Shown here in pieces: positions 6,101 through 10,753 of a DNA stretch of 10,753 nt (positions are counted from its first letter, which is position 1; every line of letters starts with the position of its first letter). The position numbers were made by a program, and so were the translations under genes. The notes under the pieces are model-generated. The model was not told where the DNA came from and searched no databases. It worked only from the letters and a program-made list of their open reading frames with translations. The stretch is from Candidatus Colicola caccequi. GTDB lineage: Bacteria; Bacteroidota; Bacteroidia; Bacteroidales; Paludibacteraceae. The stretch is taken from positions 1 to 10,753 of the forward strand of contig JAGHTR010000208.1 of assembly GCA_018065205.1 (NCBI GenBank), read 5' to 3'.

Positions 6101-9100
6101 GTTGATATTGATATGCAACAGTCCCTCATCATCGGTCATCACCATTAATCCGTCATTATTATGCGTAAAGAGCACGCCGTCTTTCTCGATATACACCCAG
6201 CAAGCAAATGCGAAGTCTTGTCCACTCATGTCATACTTAGCATCGGTGAGTGTCGGCAAAATCTGTTCGGGGGTCAGGCGATAAGCCACATCGTGTTGGA
6301 TAGGCCGTTCGTTCAGCACGCCGGTTACAGCCACATTAGAGGACTTGAGTAAACCGGGTTGGATAGGTTCGTTAAAGGTGACATAAACCTCATTATCGGC
6401 CGTTAGTATGCCATTGATAGGCGATGGACGCCCAAGTGACACGGGTGCTGATGTATCCTTAGTAATAACGATTGGTTCGGTCTCATTGGGTTTTTCTTCG
6501 CTACCAAACTCGCATACCGTGACGGCACGCACCTCGTACTCGCCATCATTCAAGGCAGCCATGGGCCAAGTGTGCGAATAGGATGCGGACTTGAGGTCGG
6601 CCTTGGGCACTTCGATGATCTGTTGCCAGTTAACATCTGAGAGACGTTTGTATTCGAGACGCAGTTTCTTAAAGGTAGATAGGTTGATATCTATACCGGA
6701 GACGGTGAGTCGCACATCTGTACCTTGATCTATGTTTGTTACCAGTCGATCCGACTTAAGCGTAACGGGCGGACAGGATGCCACAAAGCCGGCAGTTATG
6801 TACGCTGTATCGGCAGAGGAGTTCTCGGCGCAGTCGGAGGAGAAGATAATACCTATGTTGTCATACTGCAATACACTTTGTCTTCCCTGCTCCAGGGTAA
6901 TGGTCTTGTTGATGGGTGTACCTACCGTGCATTTCATCACACGTCCTTCGCCCGTCAGCGGCATACCATCTACTTTGAGCACCGCGCCATTGGGGTTACT
7001 GGGTTCCATCAGACGCAGACGCATCATGGTCCAACCGTCAACATCGGAGGTATTAGCGAGTTGAACTTGGTATTCAGCACGACCGCCAACAGGCACCTCT
7101 TGCACGATGGAACTGCTGGTGACTTGGATCTGCGGCATTTCCATTGCCTGAGTGGCAACATTAAGGATATGTTGACCGGGTTCGTAGTACTTAGTTTTTT
7201 CTTCGCCCTCATACGGACACATAGTCTGTCCTGCTACGGTAGCAAAGATAGGTCCGTAAGGATCGGAACCGGTAAAGACATCCACACTCAGTTTCTCGTA
7301 TGTATTCTGTTCAAACGTATATCTCAATTCGGTTTCCTTAACATCTTCGGTATCGGTTATCTTGCCCCACTCTTTATTCAGCGAATATAACTGAGTAGAA
7401 GTGACACCCACCTTACAAATCAATCCTCCGAATTCATTTTCGCAGGCCATGTCGTAATAGTGGATAGTGCCATTTGAATTGCACGAACCTGTATCGGTTG
7501 TGGCTATGTAAGTACGCACAACCCCACCATCAACAGATATGTTTTGCACTTTCTTACGATCCTGAATAGCCTGCACTTTAGCCTTCTCATTATTCGCCAA
7601 TACGGATTTCCAGATATCTATTTGGTTATTGTAGTACTGCACCATATTTTGAGCCACACCGGTTTGTACGGTTAAACTCTGCGGAGCGATTGCCTTATAG
7701 GTGCCTTCCGTACCAAACTTAGGATCGGTCTTGGCCAAGGTAGTGGTATAACGATAAGCTTGGCTCTTATTGATGGTATCGGTCTCGTAAGTAGCCGGCG
7801 AAACGATTTCAATCAGGTCATTACGGTTCTTCTCAAATGTAGGAATCTCGGTATCAACAATGTCCCGTTGCGATAGGGCAAAGTCGGTTGAGTACTGACG
7901 TCCCACAGCTGTAGAGCGTTTTACATCCAGATAGAAAGAACCATCGTCTCGGCGACGGAAAGCCAATTCCTTGACAGCACCAAATGTAAAATCGGTGCTG
8001 ACTCCTACAAACACATCGCCCCAACTGCCGACATAGAAAAGATCATCCTTGGTAGATATATCAGTCTTAGAGGTAATGCGGTAGGTGGTTGTCTTATCAT
8101 CTACAAACATATTTCCACCCTTTTCGGTGTGGGTAAATTTATCTTTTGCTTCCAAAGCAGTAAAAGTCATTACACCTATACCTACTCCCGTTGTTATACA
8201 GGCTCCAAAGTGCGCAGTGATAGTACCTCCACCATAGTGTTTGATATGGTCCTGTTCACGAATCGTGGTAGTAAAGGATGTGCCTTTAGACCAAGTAGCG
8301 GTAGAGTGACTTCCTGGAGGATTACGGAGCACGAACATCACCTCGGATGGACCGGCAATCATGAAGTTAGTACCATCTATGCTAACTTGACCCAAAACAA
8401 TACCATTGGCTTTGCCATTCATATCCCAATCGTATGTCTCGGAGTTCTCGGTATTGGTATAACTGGCAGATGCATATAGTACGAAATTACTAGCAGAATC
8501 GGTGCCTACTACTGTAAGCGGGTCGCCTGCGGTAAAGACATAGATGCCACGACCCGTAGAATCCAATTGGAACTTATTGGTACCGGACACTACGCTACCT
8601 GCATGATAACGAATGGTATCACCTGTTTGCGAATCAATGAAGGTAGTATCCCTGTCAAAGATAATCCGATTGCCCAGTTGGTTATTGACAGTAACCGTAC
8701 TCTTACCCACCGGCACTTGGTCCGTAACTACACTATCGGCACGGTCGTAGTTGGTATATGGCTCGTAACAATGTATCGCAACGGCATAGGTATTGCCTTG
8801 CAGGAAGAAGGGACGCCCCCATACATACGACGACTTACGCGTCACACTATCCGTAGCAATGATAGGAACCACATACGAGGTGTCGTGAGCAAGGTCCACA
8901 ATCTCATAATTGGTGATACCAAACAACGAATCTTGACGGTTCTGATCGTGAATATCCAACTGCGGTTTAACGCGATAAATAGCATCTAACTTGGCCGTAT
9001 ATTGGAAGTAATGCATTACACTATCTATCATCACCGAGTCGGTGGTCAGTTTAGCATCAACACATTGACTGAGTTCCATCTTGGCGAAGGATGCGGTGTT

Positions 9101-10753
9101 GAAGACTTTGCTCTCGTCCGAAGGAATCGATATACTATCTACCGTCATATCAACCGGCGGCAACAGAGCAGTGAACTCACCGGTTTGCGGGTCGGTAACG
9201 ACAGTGATATACATGGCATGACTGCCCTCTTTGGGACGAGTTGTAGCGACACTCTTCACCGTCATGCTATCCGGAACGGCCCACAAGCGAGTCGTATCGG
9301 TTAAGTTGAGGTTGTATTTATTCTTCTCAACAGGGCTGATATTGATGCGAGCCTGACCGATATTGTTCTTACCCAATTGCATACCGTGAGCCAATTTGGC
9401 TTGGTCACTACCTCCGGCTACACGACCGGTGAGTTTAACCTTTGTGATGTCGGTAAAGTCAATTCCATTCAGTTCTCTATCAAAGTTGTAGGTTGTTTCT
9501 ACGCTGTCGGGGTCAGCAGGGAAGCGACCGCCGTTGGCGAAACTATGTCCTTCCTTCTTAATCGTAATACTATGGGCTCCAATGGGCACATTGATGGTAA
9601 AACTGCCGTCTGCAGCGCTCTCAATCATCTTGTTGTTTTTGGTGCACATTGTGCCATCCACATAGAAATTACAACCCGCTACAGGATAGTCGGTATTCTC
9701 ATAATAAACATACCCCGACACAGGGAATGAACTCTCATCACGGAAGTCAATCGAGTTATGCGTGGAAGCATGACTGTCAAAGAAAATAGGTTTATTGCTT
9801 GGACTGAATTTATGAATGCCCAAGGACGGAATGATGCGGTAGGTGGTACCGTTGGAGCCGTAAGGCACGGCGTTCAGCAAGTAATTACCTAAACTATCCG
9901 TATAGGTGCACAACGCCAGTTTATCCGGATTGGGCACGTTGTTCTCGTCCGTTCTAATGAGCGAGGTGGTCATATGTCGTTCATTGAAGGAGGAAGCGGT
10001 CTTACTCAGGTCATATAACTCACCGGCGATATCGTCGTCGCAGCGGTAATAACCGGTCAGTCCACTCTCCGAACCATTCAAGTAACCATTCATCGTGCGA
10101 GCAATAGCGGTGCTGTCGCGGTAGATGTTCCAGAAGCGAATCTCATCCATAAAACCGTTGTAGGACATAGCTGAACCGTCTGTTGTGACATGGTTGGTAT
10201 TGCTGCCTAAGAGAAGCGGTTCGGTGGATTGAGCAAACACATCCTCTGCACTCACCGTGAACTGCTGCGTCTTAACCGGGTGACCGTTGATAAAGAGCGT
10301 CGCCTCTAATTGAGTAGAGAGTAACGGACGGAAAGAGACTGCAATGTGATTGAAGGTATTGGTCTCCCAATACGAATCGGGATCGTTGATACTCTTCTCA
10401 ATCGTGTAAGGAGACGAGTTGGATTTATTTAGCGGATAAATACTGAATTGCAGTTTATTGCCGTCCTTTATCTGCCATAGAATGGAGTTGTTTTGATAAA
10501 TAATCGGCATCGGTCGCTCAGATAACTCAGGTTTAATCCATAATTCAATCGAACCCTGCTTAGGTTGGAAATAATCCGACCGAACACTTTGAGCATAAGC
10601 CGGCATAGCCGTATTTGTTGTATAACGAATTGGCTGTTTCTTGTAGTAGTATAACAGCGACGGATCGGATTGTTTGTCGGCTGTCAATTGCTTATTAGCC
10701 CACTCGGCTATCTCGGCATCCGTGCGTACTCCGTCCCAGAAACGAATCTCATT
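3152..10753 (-). CDS. Giant multidomain LamG surface/secreted protein (5' end missing)
   Basis: At least 2,533 residues are visible. The frame is open to the window edge; the TTG at 10687 is an ordinary Leu codon, since NEIRFWDGVRT upstream of it is the tail of a LamG domain. By base position: end of LamG 1 (10753-10685); LamG 2 (10565-10020, tail DEIRFWNIYRD); carboxypeptidase-regulatory-like domain (9725-9540); a long unassigned region (about 9450-6700) with TMCPYEGEEKTKYYEPG; SbsA-like Ig start (6455-6300); LamG 3 (6230-5680); LamG 4 (5605-5170, tail DEVRFWN); an Ig-like end with VVDKCGN (5030-4845); a BACON-like segment around LINLPSYLTA (4840-4545); two KGWNW motifs (about 4120 and 3860); and a C-terminal tag ending YNAVGIEF. 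It is surely exported, but the signal peptide lies off-window. LamG pairs suggest glycan or protein binding. No catalytic motif was recognised, so an adhesin or scaffold is likelier than an enzyme. Confidence 0.93.
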   Translation of the reverse strand, partial: NEIRFWDGVRTDAEIAEWANKQLTADKQSDPSLLYYYKKQPIRYTTNTAMPAYAQSVRSDYFQPKQGSIELWIKPELSERPMPIIYQNNSILWQIKDGNKLQFSIYPLNKSNSSPYTIEKSINDPDSYWETNTFNHIAVSFRPLLSTQLEATLFINGHPVKTQQFTVSAEDVFAQSTEPLLLGSNTNHVTTDGSAMSYNGFMDEIRFWNIYRDSTAIARTMNGYLNGSESGLTGYYRCDDDIAGELYDLSKTASSFNERHMTTSLIRTDENNVPNPDKLALCTYTDSLGNYLLNAVPYGSNGTTYRIIPSLGIHKFSPSNKPIFFDSHASTHNSIDFRDESSFPVSGYVYYENTDYPVAGCNFYVDGTMCTKNNKMIESAADGSFTINVPIGAHSITIKKEGHSFANGGRFPADPDSVETTYNFDRELNGIDFTDITKVKLTGRVAGGSDQAKLAHGMQLGKNNIGQARINISPVEKNKYNLNLTDTTRLWAVPDSMTVKSVATTRPKEGSHAMYITVVTDPQTGEFTALLPPVDMTVDSISIPSDESKVFNTASFAKMELSQCVDAKLTTDSVMIDSVMHYFQYTAKLDAIYRVKPQLDIHDQNRQDSLFGITNYEIVDLAHDTSYVVPIIATDSVTRKSSYVWGRPFFLQGNTYAVAIHCYEPYTNYDRADSVVTDQVPVGKSTVTVNNQLGNRIIFDRDTTFIDSQTGDTIRYHAGSVVSGTNKFQLDSTGRGIYVFTAGDPLTVVGTDSASNFVLYASASYTNTENSETYDWDMNGKANGIVLGQVSIDGTNFMIAGPSEVMFVLRNPPGSHSTATWSKGTSFTTTIREQDHIKHYGGGTITAHFGACITTGVGIGVMTFTALEAKDKFTHTEKGGNMFVDDKTTTYRITSKTDISTKDDLFYVGSWGDVFVGVSTDFTFGAVKELAFRRRDDGSFYLDVKRSTAVGRQYSTDFALSQRDIVDTEIPTFEKNRNDLIEIVSPATYETDTINKSQAYRYTTTLAKTDPKFGTEGTYKAIAPQSLTVQTGVAQNMVQYYNNQIDIWKSVLANNEKAKVQAIQDRKKVQNISVDGGVVRTYIATTDTGSCNSNGTIHYYDMACENEFGGLICKVGVTSTQLYSLNKEWGKITDTEDVKETELRYTFEQNTYEKLSVDVFTGSDPYGPIFATVAGQTMCPYEGEEKTKYYEPGQHILNVATQAMEMPQIQVTSSSIVQEVPVGGRAEYQVQLANTSDVDGWTMMRLRLMEPSNPNGAVLKVDGMPLTGEGRVMKCTVGTPINKTITLEQGRQSVLQYDNIGIIFSSDCAENSSADTAYITAGFVASCPPVTLKSDRLVTNIDQGTDVRLTVSGIDINLSTFKKLRLEYKRLSDVNWQQIIEVPKADLKSASYSHTWPMAALNDGEYEVRAVTVCEFGSEEKPNETEPIVITKDTSAPVSLGRPSPINGILTADNEVYVTFNEPIQPGLLKSSNVAVTGVLNERPIQHDVAYRLTPEQILPTLTDAKYDMSGQDFAFACWVYIEKDGVLFTHNNDGLMVMTDDEGLLHININENGETDVVMSEQALPKNKWMYLAVIVQRTDTNRSTLNCYAAYDATTVHLINNHGMVNYRQRGPVGLGISYSDMAQGAIHDLQLWKGSVSWPKLQSSMYVTKELFTDDLYGYWPMNEGEGRVLHDKMRNRHMLAPGASWYYGDPNYAVRVPEGTKASINISDRSMNDMLDYALEFWFRTTDNGVLLSSNAKDSIQIGLKNDQIYVITTYGTIYHNLDRNYADGQWHHFAILVHRLEDTQVLIDDVTLVLKTYDIVKDLNGSRMYIGNDSSAVDIDEVRFWNASITSEWIRDNRRARLTGSEPGLMTYIPMEKRTVEQGIEKYNFDLSDFSTLPNYDHSLGLLSETDSVALAPMTDAPAMKADKHAVNVKHSYVASDTKIVISINEEPALIEGTTLNFSVRDVVDKCGNYSPEIKWTAFVNRNRLIWQEDKVAIEKEMLGTKQVQVTFSNLSGETENWSLINLPSYLTANQIAGSLRPQQSITLTLTVGADLAIGHYDPIIYLVGNEGIKAPLNIDIHVTGDKPDWTIRQEDYEYTMNLIGAVWTTILEPDTADMMAAFINGQVAGVCHPQTITAGGTNYILMDIYANLSQKEQDSITHNLPIHKQVTFRYWDASSGVVYSQVETFYRSAPLHINYQPNAMIGSFDEPVSFDLGYAVEQTIRLQKGWNWISYNVISGEKNIETALAELLPYISMMKSQEAFVKVDSVRHALNGNLQVVDAYKAYKTLATNSTTQHVEGLVLDPATIEIPLKKGWNWIGYVPQITLSVPMALSNIEPAEGDIIKARSGFAVWHNNAWTGSLAAMTPGQGYMYFNSTSAKSFNYPSYITSAIRAPKHLLVQENADYHYSPISPSTYSGNMTMTAIVMNGAEQVTTAEVAFFAGEECRTTMKANNDDHYYFTIPGEETVLLCPRVWYNNEEYRPNQTFNFIEDADYGTFDNPIVIQLDPTTDLSTSTSTSTLSKFIKDNQLFIRKNGKTYNAVGIEF
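3233..3256 (-). repeat. Hexanucleotide tandem repeat encoding (Ser-Thr)4
   Basis: Four perfect TCAACG units on the minus strand encode STSTSTST, directly before the C-terminal tag (SKFIKDNQLFIRKNGKTY...). The 6-bp unit keeps the frame, so unit number changes only the linker length. A Ser/Thr-rich linker is flexible and could carry O-glycans, which Bacteroidota attach to exported proteins; that part is inference. Confidence 0.9.

Noticed and set aside
6725..7390. A 221-codon open frame on the plus strand, opposite the giant gene
   Set aside because: It lies wholly inside a well-supported minus-strand reading frame, has no plausible promoter and its translation has no recognisable domain.
10685..10687. 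TTG as the start codon of the giant gene
   Set aside because: The same frame stays open to the window edge and encodes a LamG tail (NEIRFWDGVRT) upstream of it, so the true start lies outside.

Overview
The window comes from a member of the Bacteroidota, most likely an uncultured gut or rumen Bacteroidales. The signs are a Bacteroidales-type surface-protein set (LamG and SbsA-like Ig modules, a FISUMP/C-type-lectin-like domain, a DUF4105/Lnb_N protein), no Shine-Dalgarno sequences ahead of the starts, and a textbook Bacteroidota promoter (TTTG, 20 nt, TACCTTTG). All genes visible here lie on the minus strand, so the window reads from right to left.

Right to left: (1) a giant multidomain surface or secreted protein fills 10753-3152. 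It is open at the window edge, so its N-terminus and signal peptide are missing. It carries two pairs of LamG domains, a carboxypeptidase-regulatory-like domain, split Ig-like segments, GWNW motifs and a short C-terminal tag. (2) After 63 bp comes a 362-residue DUF4105/Lnb_N membrane protein (3088-2000). (3) After 150 bp of repeat-rich spacer comes a 504-residue secreted protein (1849-335) with a FISUMP-like domain, a WNTLCLPF...RAYF module and the same kind of C-terminal tag. (4) Overlapping its stop codon by ATGA is a 41-codon small ORF (338-213) that resembles short Bacteroidales hypothetical proteins. (5) A weak hairpin plus T-tract (159-137) may end the unit. (6) At 116-85 a promoter fires leftward out of the window, with a perfect palindrome at its start site and a 17-bp direct repeat in its leader.

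I found no Bacteroidota promoter in the two gene spacers, so the four genes may be one transcript. Both spacers instead carry near-identical copies of a 45-bp intergenic repeat (44/45), and one also has a 24-bp tandem repeat that supplies the stop codon of the DUF4105 gene. The two tagged proteins each have a short DNA repeat just before the tag: a hexamer that keeps frame in the giant gene and a heptamer that would break frame in the smaller one.

The genes appear to serve the cell envelope: two exported multidomain proteins with a shared C-terminal tag, an envelope membrane protein and a small peptide. No enzyme, ligand or substrate can be assigned. No tRNA, rRNA, CRISPR array, transposase or replication origin was seen.
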